This document shows positions 41,583-48,986 of a stretch of 64,000 nucleotides of DNA, piece after piece. Each line of letters starts with the position of its first letter. The stretch's first letter is position 1. The DNA is from UBA6054 sp963975575 (lineage in GTDB: Bacteria > Planctomycetota > Phycisphaerae > Phycisphaerales > UBA1924): positions 62,001 to 126,000 of the forward strand of contig CAXBHL010000008.1 of assembly GCA_963975575.1 (NCBI GenBank). The letters are read 5' to 3'. Position numbers and translations under genes: made by a program. The notes beneath the pieces are model-generated. The model worked only from the letters and a program-made list of their open reading frames with translations, was not told where the DNA came from and did not search any database.

Positions 41583-42610
41583 CAGACCGACGACCGCCCG
41601 CGCATCCACGCGAACTGCCGCTCGATGCCGGCGCGCACCGGCGTCTTGGGGTCGTAGCCGAGCTCGGCCCGCGAACGCGTCAGATCGGCCCAGGTGCGTT
41701 CCACGTCGCCGGGCTGCATTGGCCTGCGTTCGATGACCGGCTCACGCCCCACCGTCTCGCCGATGATCGTCACCAGTTCGGACAGGGTGATCGGGTGATC
41801 GCCGCCGAGGTTCCACACGCGGTAGCCGTGCGCGTCGATCCGCTCGTACGCCGCCAGCACCCCGGCGACGATGTCCTCCACGAAGGTGTAATCCCGCGAG
41901 CTCGAGCCGTCGCCGAACAGCGTGATCGGTTCGCCCGCGGCCACGCGGGTCAGGAACAGCCGGATGGCCAGGTCCGGGCGTTGCGCCGGGCCGAACACCG
42001 TGAAGAACCGCAGCATGGCCACCTTCGCCCCGGTCAGGTGGTGGTGGCTGTGGGCGATCAGCTCGCACGCCTTCTTGGTGGCCGCGTAGGGCGAGATCGG
42101 CCGGTCCACGCGGTCGTCCTCGGCGAAGGGCGTCTTCGGGCTGTTGCCGTACACCGACGACGACGACGCGCACACGATCCGCCCGCAGCCCACCGCCTCG
42201 GCGGCGTCGAGCACGTGCTGCGTGCCAATCACGTTGGTCACCGCGTAGCCGGCCGGGTCCGCGATCGAAGGTCGCACCCCCGCGCGGGCCGCGAGGTGGA
42301 TCACGCCGTTGGGACGGAAACCGGAGAAGGCCCGGTGCACCGCGTCCGCGTCGCGGATGTCGCAGTCCCGGTGCTCGAACGCGCCCGGCGCGGCTCGGGC
42401 GGCCAGCTCGTCGAGGTTGTCTCGCTTGATCGCCGGGTCGTAGTACGGGTCCATCGAATCCAGGCTCAGCACGCACGCCCCACGCTCGAGCAGGGCCCGG
42501 GCGGTGTGCGAGCCGATGAACCCGGCCGCACCGGTCACGATGACGCGTTGATCCTGCAAATCGATCCTCGGAGGTCGCCGGAGCCGGCCTCTGCCCGCCC
42601 GGGCCCGCAT
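41582..42610 (-). CDS. UDP-glucuronate/UDP-glucose 4-epimerase-type NAD-dependent epimerase
   Basis: A 342-residue extended SDR enzyme with the NAD-binding TGAAGFIGSHTARAL, catalytic Ser region CASSSSVYG and YAATKK (Tyr-x3-Lys). The sequence style (DSMDPYYDPAIKRDNL, LRFFTVFGPAQRPDLAI) is closest to UDP-glucuronate 4-epimerases, which would supply UDP-galacturonate for surface polysaccharide. ATG 42610 follows a leader with a terminator-like hairpin (42637-42679), so attenuation is possible. The sulfotransferase gene is coupled downstream. Confidence 0.88.
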   Translation of the reverse strand: MRARAGRGRLRRPPRIDLQDQRVIVTGAAGFIGSHTARALLERGACVLSLDSMDPYYDPAIKRDNLDELAARAAPGAFEHRDCDIRDADAVHRAFSGFRPNGVIHLAARAGVRPSIADPAGYAVTNVIGTQHVLDAAEAVGCGRIVCASSSSVYGNSPKTPFAEDDRVDRPISPYAATKKACELIAHSHHHLTGAKVAMLRFFTVFGPAQRPDLAIRLFLTRVAAGEPITLFGDGSSSRDYTFVEDIVAGVLAAYERIDAHGYRVWNLGGDHPITLSELVTIIGETVGREPVIERRPMQPGDVERTWADLTRSRAELGYDPKTPVRAGIERQFAWMRGRSSV

Positions 42611-42636
42611 GGTACCCCCCGCCCGGAACCCGAAGG

Positions 42637-42679
42637 CCAAAAAAGAAAGCAGGGTGCCATGGGTCCACGGCACCCCGCT
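42637..42679 (-). terminator. Intrinsic-terminator-like hairpin in the leader of the epimerase gene
   Basis: On the minus strand a stem of about ten pairs with one mismatch (GCGGGGTGCC with GGCACCCTGC) is followed by TTTCTTTTTTGG. It ends about 27 nt before the epimerase start codon with no gene upstream on that strand, so it is either an attenuator or the end of a small RNA. Confidence 0.7.
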
Positions 42680-42765
42680 GGAGGAGAGAGAGATCCTGAT
42701 AATGTACGAAGATTCGGTTCAACGGTGCCTCCCAAAGGCCGTATGGTGCGAAAATCTTTCCTATA

Positions 42766-42796
42766 TTGACATTATTTGCAGCTTGTTTGGTATCTG
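42766..42796 (+). promoter_or_regulatory. Candidate promoter of ybeY
   Basis: A perfect TTGACA (42766-42771) is followed, after a long 19-nt spacer, by TATCTG (42791-42796). The spacing is not ideal, but the surrounding AT-richness supports a promoter here. Confidence 0.3.
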
Positions 42797-42940
42797 ATCG
42801 CATGAAATTGTGCGCCGGCGGTGGGTAAATGGAGGTTGGACAGCGGCTTGCAGAGCGATAGAGTGGACGCACGCCCGAGCCGGGCCCCGGGCTTCTGCGG
42901 AACGCGACGTTCCGACCGGGGGCCGCCAGACTCGAGAACG

Positions 42941-43474
42941 ATGGACGAAGAAGAACGATCCGGGTCGTCGCCGACGGACGACGACGACCGACCTCCCGCT
43001 CAACGCGTGGTGGACCTGCACGACCCCGGCGCCCTCATCAGCCCGGCGGACGCGCGGTGGCTCCGCGATACCGCCGACCGGGCGGTCGCCCTGCTGGGCG
43101 CCCGCGGCGAGGTCCGCGTCAAGGTCGTCGCCGACGCCGAGATGGCCGACGCGCACCTCCGCTACACCGACACGCCCGGCACCACCGACGTGCTGACCTT
43201 CGATCTGTCCGACACGCCCGGCGTGCTCGATGCCGACATCATGGTCTGCGCCGACGAGGCCGCCCGCCGCGCCGCCGAACGCGGCCACGACGCACGCCGC
43301 GAGCTGCTGCTCTACGTCGTCCACGGCGTGCTCCACTGCCTGGGCCACGACGACCACGACGAGGCCGACTACCAGCGCATGCACGCCGCCGAGGACGAGC
43401 TGCTCGAGCGGCTCGGCGTCGGGGCCACCTTCCACGCCGGCGACCGGAACACCAACCCGGGGGTGCCGTCATGA
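42941..43474 (+). CDS. ybeY: YbeY-family rRNA maturation endoribonuclease
   Basis: A 177-residue metalloprotein carrying the zinc motif HGVLHCLGHDDH, followed by MHAAEDELL, the signature of YbeY (16S rRNA 3'-end maturation and ribosome quality control). An acidic, Arg-rich leader of about 25 residues precedes the domain. ATG 42941 is the most likely start; the frame remains open to 42821. The stop overlaps the start of the CBS protein gene (ATGA). The ybeY-CorC pair is a conserved neighbourhood in many bacteria. Confidence 0.93.
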   Translation: MDEEERSGSSPTDDDDRPPAQRVVDLHDPGALISPADARWLRDTADRAVALLGARGEVRVKVVADAEMADAHLRYTDTPGTTDVLTFDLSDTPGVLDADIMVCADEAARRAAERGHDARRELLLYVVHGVLHCLGHDDHDEADYQRMHAAEDELLERLGVGATFHAGDRNTNPGVPS

Positions 43475-44805
43475 CCGCCGGCTGGTGGCTCCTGCTCTCC
43501 ATCGCGCTGCTGACCTTCAGCGCGTTCTTCGGCACGCTGACGCTGTGCCTGCACCGCTTCTCGCGCGGGCGCCTCTCGCAGATCGCCGAGGACTCGGACA
43601 ACCCCGGCCTGCAGCACCGGATCTACGCGATCCTCGACGACCCGCACGGGCACTCGGCCGCCATGGCGTTGCTGCGCATCCCCCTCCAGCTCGCCGCGGG
43701 CATCGGCGTGGTGATGTGGGTGACCGGGCTGCGCCGCGAGCCGACACCCGGCTGGGTCGACGCGGGCATCGGCATCCTCATCGCCTCGCTCATGGTGTGG
43801 GTCTTCGGCGTGCTGGTGCCGCAGGCCGTCGCCCGCCACGGCGGCGAGCGGACCATCGCGGTCATGTCCCGCCCGGTGCGCTTCGTCCACGCGGCGCTCG
43901 GGCCGTTCACCGTGCTGGTGCGCTTCATCGACGAGGTCGTCCGACGCCTCGCCGGCGCCGACATGCCCAACGGCGACCATGGACCCGACGCCGAGCTGCT
44001 CTCCGTCGTTACCGAACGCGAACGCGACGGCCACATCGACGAGAGCGAACGCGACATGATCGAGGCCGTCGTCGAGTTCCGCTCGACCACCGTCGAGCAG
44101 ATCATGACCCCCCGCACCGAGATCGACGCCCTCGCCTACACCGACGACCTCGAGACCGTCCTCGCCTTCGTGGACCAGCACGGGCACTCCCGCGTGCCCG
44201 TCTACCGCGAGAACCTCGACAGCATGGACGGCATCCTCTACGCCAAGGACCTGCTCCGCTGGATCCATACCCACGGAGGCAACGGCAAACCCTTCGTCCT
44301 CCGAGAGATCCTCCGCCCCGTCTCCTTCGTGCCCGAGACCAAGACCGTCCGCGAGCTGCTCACCCAGCTGCTCAGCGAGAACGTCCACATCGCCATGGTC
44401 GCCGACGAGTACGGCGGAACCTCCGGCCTGACCACCATGGAGGACATCGTCGAGGAGATCTTCGGCGACATCCAGGACGAGTACGAAACCCCCGAGGACG
44501 CCATCGGCGGCGTCGAGATCGACCAGACCGACCGCTCCGCGCGCATCGACGCCCGCACCCCCATTGACGACACCAACGACGAGATCGAGGACCTGGGCAT
44601 CGAGCTGCCCGAATCCGACGACTACGACACCGTCGCCGGCTTCGTCAGCGCCACCCTCGGACGCATCCCAGAGCCCGGCGAAGTGTTCGAGCACGGCAAC
44701 GCCCGCATCGAGATCCTCGAGGCCGAGCCCACCCGCGTCGTCCGCGTCCGCCTGACCGTCGTCGAACCCCAGCGCCCCGAGCCGGCCGAAACCACCGGCA
44801 AGTAG
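43471..44805 (+). CDS. CorC/HlyC-type CNNM-CBS membrane protein
   Basis: A 444-residue protein. The N-terminal DUF21/CNNM-type membrane region has about three helices (residues 4-25, 70-90, 105-130). A CBS pair follows (first beginning QIMTPRTEIDALAY, second beginning ILRPVSFVPETKT with EYGGTSGLTTMEDIVEEIFG). The C-terminal CorC_HlyC domain carries DYDTVAGFV. These proteins are linked to Mg2+/Co2+ efflux or membrane stability. Translation is coupled to ybeY through an ATGA overlap. Confidence 0.9.
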   Translation: MTAGWWLLLSIALLTFSAFFGTLTLCLHRFSRGRLSQIAEDSDNPGLQHRIYAILDDPHGHSAAMALLRIPLQLAAGIGVVMWVTGLRREPTPGWVDAGIGILIASLMVWVFGVLVPQAVARHGGERTIAVMSRPVRFVHAALGPFTVLVRFIDEVVRRLAGADMPNGDHGPDAELLSVVTERERDGHIDESERDMIEAVVEFRSTTVEQIMTPRTEIDALAYTDDLETVLAFVDQHGHSRVPVYRENLDSMDGILYAKDLLRWIHTHGGNGKPFVLREILRPVSFVPETKTVRELLTQLLSENVHIAMVADEYGGTSGLTTMEDIVEEIFGDIQDEYETPEDAIGGVEIDQTDRSARIDARTPIDDTNDEIEDLGIELPESDDYDTVAGFVSATLGRIPEPGEVFEHGNARIEILEAEPTRVVRVRLTVVEPQRPEPAETTGK

Positions 44806-44818
44806 CGCCCGCCCGGGA

Positions 44819-45535
44819 TCACACCCGCCGCCGGGCCGCGTCGCCGAGCACCAGCCCCGCCTCGCGCGCCAGGTCGGCCAGCACGACCGCCTTGGACATG
44901 CGCAGCTTCGCGCCGATCGACTCACGGTGGCGCTCGATGGTCTTGACCGAGCGGTCCAGGCTCTCGGCGATGTCCTTGATCGACAGCCCGTTGCCCAGCA
45001 GCGTGAGCACCTCGAGCTCCCGCGGCGTCAGCGCGTTCAGCTCTCCCAGCCGGATCACGCCCGACTCGATCACCTTCTGCTCGCTGGACAGCAGCCGCTT
45101 GGACTCCTCGCCCGCCGCGATCCGGCGCGTGACCACCATGAACCGAGGGGTCTCCCCCGCGCTCTCCAGGGGGATCTGGCGGACCCACGAGAAGTGCTGG
45201 TGCCCGTGCCACACCGTCCGCATCAGGCGGGGCCCGGGGTCGGCGATCATGTCGCGGAACAGGCCCAGACGCTCCTCGATCCACGCCCTGGGGAATCCCA
45301 GCTCGTCCAGGCGCTTGCCGCGCAGCTCCGGCGGCGCCTTGCCGTCGAAGAAGATCCGCACGGTCTCGTCGTTGAGAAACAGCAGCGTGCCGTGCAGGTC
45401 CAGAATGCTCACCGACACCCCGGGCTCGGAGGTCATCGTCTGCCAGAGCAGGTCCGGGGCGGATTTGGGGACGTCCCCCGCGCCCGGGGCTTTGTGGTGC
45501 GGCGGTTCTTCGTGGGAGGGTCCGGTGTGGGTCAT
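44819..45535 (-). CDS. PAS-LuxR transcriptional regulator
   Basis: A 238-residue protein with an N-terminal PAS-like sensor domain (about residues 25-150; SVSILDLHGTLLFLND is typical of a PAS strand-turn) and a C-terminal LuxR/GerE HTH (LTPRELEVLTLLGNGLSIKD, then SVKTIERHRESI). It lacks a receiver domain, so it senses a ligand or redox state directly through PAS, or partners with another sensor. ATG 45535 lies only 24 bp from the divergent cysS start and has TACGAT 6 nt upstream, suggesting a leaderless mRNA and a shared control region. Confidence 0.85.
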   Translation of the reverse strand: MTHTGPSHEEPPHHKAPGAGDVPKSAPDLLWQTMTSEPGVSVSILDLHGTLLFLNDETVRIFFDGKAPPELRGKRLDELGFPRAWIEERLGLFRDMIADPGPRLMRTVWHGHQHFSWVRQIPLESAGETPRFMVVTRRIAAGEESKRLLSSEQKVIESGVIRLGELNALTPRELEVLTLLGNGLSIKDIAESLDRSVKTIERHRESIGAKLRMSKAVVLADLAREAGLVLGDAARRRV

Positions 45536-45541
45536 GGACCC

Positions 45542-45551
45542 ATCGTACGAT
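45542..45551. promoter_or_regulatory. Palindromic bidirectional -10 element between luxR-type gene and cysS
   Basis: The perfect palindrome ATCGTACGAT provides TACGAT in both directions, 8 nt before the cysS ATG and 6 nt before the regulator ATG. The start codons are separated by only 24 bp, so there is no room for ordinary leaders. Confidence 0.55.
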
Positions 45552-45559
45552 CCCTTTCC

Positions 45560-47164
45560 ATGATCTTCCGCCTGTACAACACCATGTCGAAGCAGATCGA
45601 GCCACTTTCCCCGGCCGATCCGGGGCGCGTCACTTTTTACACGTGCGGCCCCACGGTGTACGACGATGCGCACATCGGAAACTTTCGCTCCTTTCTCGCC
45701 GCCGACCTGCTCCGACGCTGGCTCGAGAGTCCGCTGTGCACGCTCGAATCCGCCGACGGGGTCCCCCACGCGGGCCCGCGCCGCGTCGTGCACGTGATGA
45801 ACATCACCGACGTCGGTCACATGACCGACGACGACCAGGCCGACGGGGGCGGCCAGGACAAGATGGTCGCCGCCGCCCAACGCCTGCTCGACGCCAAAAA
45901 ATCAGGCAAACTCCCCGCCGACGCGGGCATCGACCCCCACGACCCCTTCGCCGTCGCCGCCTTCTACCGCGCCCGCTTCCTCGAGGACGCCCGGGCCCTG
46001 GGCCTCAAGGTGGCCGAAGAAGCCCGCGACGATCCGTCGCTCATGCCCCGCGCCACCGACCACATAGCCGGCATGGCCCGCGTCATCCGCCGCCTGCTCG
46101 ACGACGGCGCCGCCTACACCGCCGGCTCGCCCGGCAGCCGGGCGGTCTACTTTTCCGTCGAGCACGCGGACCGGTACGGGAAACTTTCCGGCAACACACT
46201 CGACAAGATCCGCGGCGGCGCGGGCGGACGCGTCGACGACGCCACCCAGCAGGAAAAACGGCACCCCGCCGACTTCCTGCTCTGGAAAGAGGACCGCACC
46301 CACACCATGCGCTGGCCGTCCCCCGTGGACGACTGGGACGAGGGCTACCCCGGCTGGCACATCGAGTGCACCGCGATGGCCCTGGACCGCCTGATCCCTG
46401 GCGGCCTCGACGCCGCCCGCGACCGGCACGCCCAGATCGACCTGCACTCCGGCGGCGAGGACAACATCTTCCCCCACCACGAGTGCGAGATCGCCCAGTC
46501 CTGCGCCTTCACCGGCGCCCCACGCTTCGCCCGCCACTGGTTCCACCCCCGCTTCCTGATGGTCGACGGCAAAAAGATGTCCAAGAGCAAGGGCACCTTC
46601 CACACCCCACGCGACCTGATCTCCAAGGGCATCGACCCCGCCGCCATCCGCCTGGAACTGATCAAGACCCACTACCGCGCCAACGCCGATTTCTCGATGC
46701 AGGGGCTCAAGGACAGCGCCCGCACCGTCGAGCGCTGGCGCCAGTTCGCGTCCCGAGCCGCGAGCGGCCCCGCGGGCGAGACCAACGCCGGCGTGCGCGA
46801 CGCCGTCGCCAATGCCCTTGGCGATGACCTCAACACCGCCGGCGCGATCGGCGCCATCAACGCGTGGATCAACGCGACGCCCGAACCGACCCGTGCCGAC
46901 GCGCAGCTCTTCGCGGCCTTCGACGCCGTCTTCGGCGTGACATCGCTCGAGGCCCCCAGATCCCAGGACACCGGCATCGCCGTCTACCTCCCCGGCGCCA
47001 CCCCCTCGGACGAAGTCGAATCCCTCCTGACCGAACGCCGCGACGCCCGCAAGTCCAAGGACTTCGCCCGCTCCGACGCCATCCGCGACCAGCTCGCCGC
47101 CATGGGCTACGCCGTCAAGGACATCGCCGGCGGCAAGGTCGAAGTCGCCCCCAAACCCAACTAG
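45560..47164 (+). CDS. cysS: Cysteine-tRNA ligase
   Basis: A 534-residue class I synthetase. It shows the start MIFRLYNTMSKQIEPL, zinc/cysteine-binding FYTCGPTVYDDAHIGN (HIGH-type motif HIGN), WHIECTAM, HHECEIAQS, and KMSKSKG. Length is slightly above average because of an insertion near residues 85-115 (DDQADGGGQDKMVAA). A DALR-type helical domain and a C-terminal RRDARKSKDFARSDAIRDQL region complete it. ATG 45560 lies 8 nt after TACGAT; another Met eight codons on is possible. Confidence 0.96.
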   Translation: MIFRLYNTMSKQIEPLSPADPGRVTFYTCGPTVYDDAHIGNFRSFLAADLLRRWLESPLCTLESADGVPHAGPRRVVHVMNITDVGHMTDDDQADGGGQDKMVAAAQRLLDAKKSGKLPADAGIDPHDPFAVAAFYRARFLEDARALGLKVAEEARDDPSLMPRATDHIAGMARVIRRLLDDGAAYTAGSPGSRAVYFSVEHADRYGKLSGNTLDKIRGGAGGRVDDATQQEKRHPADFLLWKEDRTHTMRWPSPVDDWDEGYPGWHIECTAMALDRLIPGGLDAARDRHAQIDLHSGGEDNIFPHHECEIAQSCAFTGAPRFARHWFHPRFLMVDGKKMSKSKGTFHTPRDLISKGIDPAAIRLELIKTHYRANADFSMQGLKDSARTVERWRQFASRAASGPAGETNAGVRDAVANALGDDLNTAGAIGAINAWINATPEPTRADAQLFAAFDAVFGVTSLEAPRSQDTGIAVYLPGATPSDEVESLLTERRDARKSKDFARSDAIRDQLAAMGYAVKDIAGGKVEVAPKPN

Positions 47165-47189
47165 ACCCGGCACGACCGGCATCCGGCGC

Positions 47190-47215
47190 CGTGCTCTTCG
47201 TCCGCGAAGAGCACG
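47190..47215. repeat. 11-bp perfect inverted repeat between cysS and the lptF-like gene
   Basis: CGTGCTCTTCG and CGAAGAGCACG flank a 4-nt loop, 25 bp after the cysS stop. No T tract follows on either strand, so a Rho-independent terminator is not supported; an RNA stem stabilising the cysS 3' end or a protein-binding site is possible. Confidence 0.6.
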
Positions 47216-47262
47216 ATCCACGCACCCCGCGAAGACCGGGCCCCGGCCCCGCCCCCCTCCCA

Positions 47263-47268
47263 TACCAT
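47263..47268 (+). promoter_or_regulatory. Putative -10 element of a leaderless lptF-like transcript
   Basis: TACCAT ends 7 nt before the ATG at 47276, with CCCCCCG between and no Shine-Dalgarno sequence. Confidence 0.45.
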
Positions 47269-47275
47269 CCCCCCG

Positions 47276-48958
47276 ATGCTCTGGACCCTCTGGCGGGCCA
47301 TCCTGATCGAGTTCTGGCGCCTGCTGATCCTCTCGGCCGGCGTCCTCGTCACCGTCGTCGCCTTCGCCGCCACCGTCAAGCCCCTCGCCGACGGCAAGCT
47401 CACCGCCGACCAGGCCATCCGCTTCATGCGCTTCGCCATCCCCCCCATGCTCGCCTACACCCTGCCCTTCGCCGGCGGGTTCGCGGCCACGCTCGCCTAT
47501 CACCGCTTCGTCGTCGAGAACGAGATCACCGCCGCCCACGCCGGGGGCGTCAGCCACAAGAAACTCCTCCTCCCCGCGCTGGCCAGCGGCCTGCTGCTCG
47601 CCGGCGGCCTGTTCTACCTCAACGACCGCGTCATCCCCCGCTACCTGCTCAGCATGGAGCAGATGATCACCCGCGACTTCGCCCGCCTGATGGTCAACAG
47701 CCTCCGCCAGGGTGAGGCCGCCCAGATCGGCAACACCGAGATCCACGCCGACTTCGTCGAAGAAAAACCCCCCGAGCCCGGCTCGCCCGTCAAGGAGCAG
47801 TTCCTCCTCCTCGGCGTGGCCATGGTCGAGACCGACAGCACCGGCGCCGTCACCATCGACGGCACCGCCAAACGCGCCTGGATCACCCTCCTGCCGGTCT
47901 GGGCCCTCGGCGCCGCCGACCGCGCCCGCATCGGCGACCAGACCGACACCGCCGTCATCCTCAAGTTCATCGACGTGACGGTCTACCGCGACGGCGCACC
48001 CCAGTCCGCCGACCCACTCGTGCCCCCCGCGATCCCCATCGCCAGCATGTTCCGCGACAACCCCAAGTTCTACTCGGGCGCCAAGCTGCGCGCCATCGCG
48101 GAGAATCCCGACTCGATGTCCACCGTCGATCGCCGGCGCGTCGCGCTCGCCCGCATCGTCGCGGCCTACCGCTCGTTCTCCGACTTCTCCGCCGCGCTCG
48201 CCGCCGGACGCGCCATCGTGATGAACACGCCCGACGGCTCGACCATCCGCGTGCTCGGCTCGGGCATGGACACCTCCTCGGGCCGCTGGGCCGTCAGCCC
48301 CCTGCCCGAGACCCGGCGCGTCGAGATCGAGGTGACCACCCGCGAGGGCCGCACCGACCGCCTGACCGCCGAGACCGCCCGCCTGAGCATCCAGGCCCCC
48401 GCCGAAGAGGACCCGCTCGCCGACCGCTCCGCCGCCGACGCCTCCCGCTTCGCCCTGGACCTGACCGGCGTCCGCGTGCTCGGAGCCGGCGGCGCCGGCA
48501 CCGAGATCGCCGAGACCGTCTACCGCGACCTCTGGCCCGCCGAGGACCCCATGCCCGAGGTCCTCGCCTTGGACAGCCCCGGCCTGCTCGCCATGGCCCG
48601 CGCCGAGCACACCGCCCCCGAGTCGCCCGTGCTCCAGGCCGCACGCGATCTCGACCGCGAGATCGACCGCATCAAGCGCAAGGCCCTCTTCAAGACCCAC
48701 GAACGCTGGGCCATGTCCGCCTCGTGCGTCGTAATGGTCGTGCTCGGCGCCGTGATGGCCATGCAGCTCAAGAACGCCACGCCGCTGGTGATATACCTCT
48801 GGAGCTTCTTCCCGGCGCTGGCCTCGATCATCCTCCTCCAGTCCGGCCAGCAGATGTCCGGCTCGGCCGTGGCCTTCGGCGTGGTCGTGATGTGGAGCGG
48901 GGTCGCAGGGCTCGGCGTGCTCGCGTTGCTGGTCTTCCGACGCCTCAGCCAGCTCTGA
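47276..48958 (+). CDS. LptF/LptG-family permease (YjgP/YjgQ), long form
   Basis: A 560-residue membrane protein. Three N-terminal helices (about residues 15-35, 58-80, 100-120) with the coupling-type segment HAGGVSHKKLLLPAL precede a large periplasmic beta-jellyroll region. Two or three C-terminal helices end it (about 480-555). This is the architecture of LptF/LptG, which draw LPS from the inner membrane together with LptB. It is longer than the usual 360-400 residues because the periplasmic part is expanded. A second family member lies at 51464 and an lptB gene at the window end. Confidence 0.85.
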   Translation: MLWTLWRAILIEFWRLLILSAGVLVTVVAFAATVKPLADGKLTADQAIRFMRFAIPPMLAYTLPFAGGFAATLAYHRFVVENEITAAHAGGVSHKKLLLPALASGLLLAGGLFYLNDRVIPRYLLSMEQMITRDFARLMVNSLRQGEAAQIGNTEIHADFVEEKPPEPGSPVKEQFLLLGVAMVETDSTGAVTIDGTAKRAWITLLPVWALGAADRARIGDQTDTAVILKFIDVTVYRDGAPQSADPLVPPAIPIASMFRDNPKFYSGAKLRAIAENPDSMSTVDRRRVALARIVAAYRSFSDFSAALAAGRAIVMNTPDGSTIRVLGSGMDTSSGRWAVSPLPETRRVEIEVTTREGRTDRLTAETARLSIQAPAEEDPLADRSAADASRFALDLTGVRVLGAGGAGTEIAETVYRDLWPAEDPMPEVLALDSPGLLAMARAEHTAPESPVLQAARDLDREIDRIKRKALFKTHERWAMSASCVVMVVLGAVMAMQLKNATPLVIYLWSFFPALASIILLQSGQQMSGSAVAFGVVVMWSGVAGLGVLALLVFRRLSQL

Positions 48959-48986
48959 TCCGCCACGCTACAGGAGCCGCAGCCGC

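Larger units (their letters stand above)
42611..42940. other. AT-rich divergent intergenic region between epimerase and ybeY
   Basis: A 330-bp region whose middle part (about 42700-42815) is far more AT-rich than the rest of the window. It contains the hairpin at 42637-42679 (minus-strand terminator form), a GA-rich stretch at 42678-42694 and a consensus -35 hexamer at 42766. A 31-codon plus-strand frame starting at 42702 is not convincing as a gene. Confidence 0.7.

Noticed and set aside
42702..42797. 31-codon plus-strand peptide in the AT-rich region
   Set aside because: The GGAGGA sequence is about 16 nt from the ATG, too far; the peptide has no signal or anchor, and the region is better explained as regulatory.
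47190..47215. Rho-independent terminator after cysS
   Set aside because: The stem is perfect but no T tract follows on either strand.
45902..48700. Open minus-strand frame of 932 codons opposite cysS and the lptF-like gene
   Set aside because: Composition is Gly/Val/Asp/His repeats typical of an antisense shadow, and it crosses two clear genes and the gap between them.
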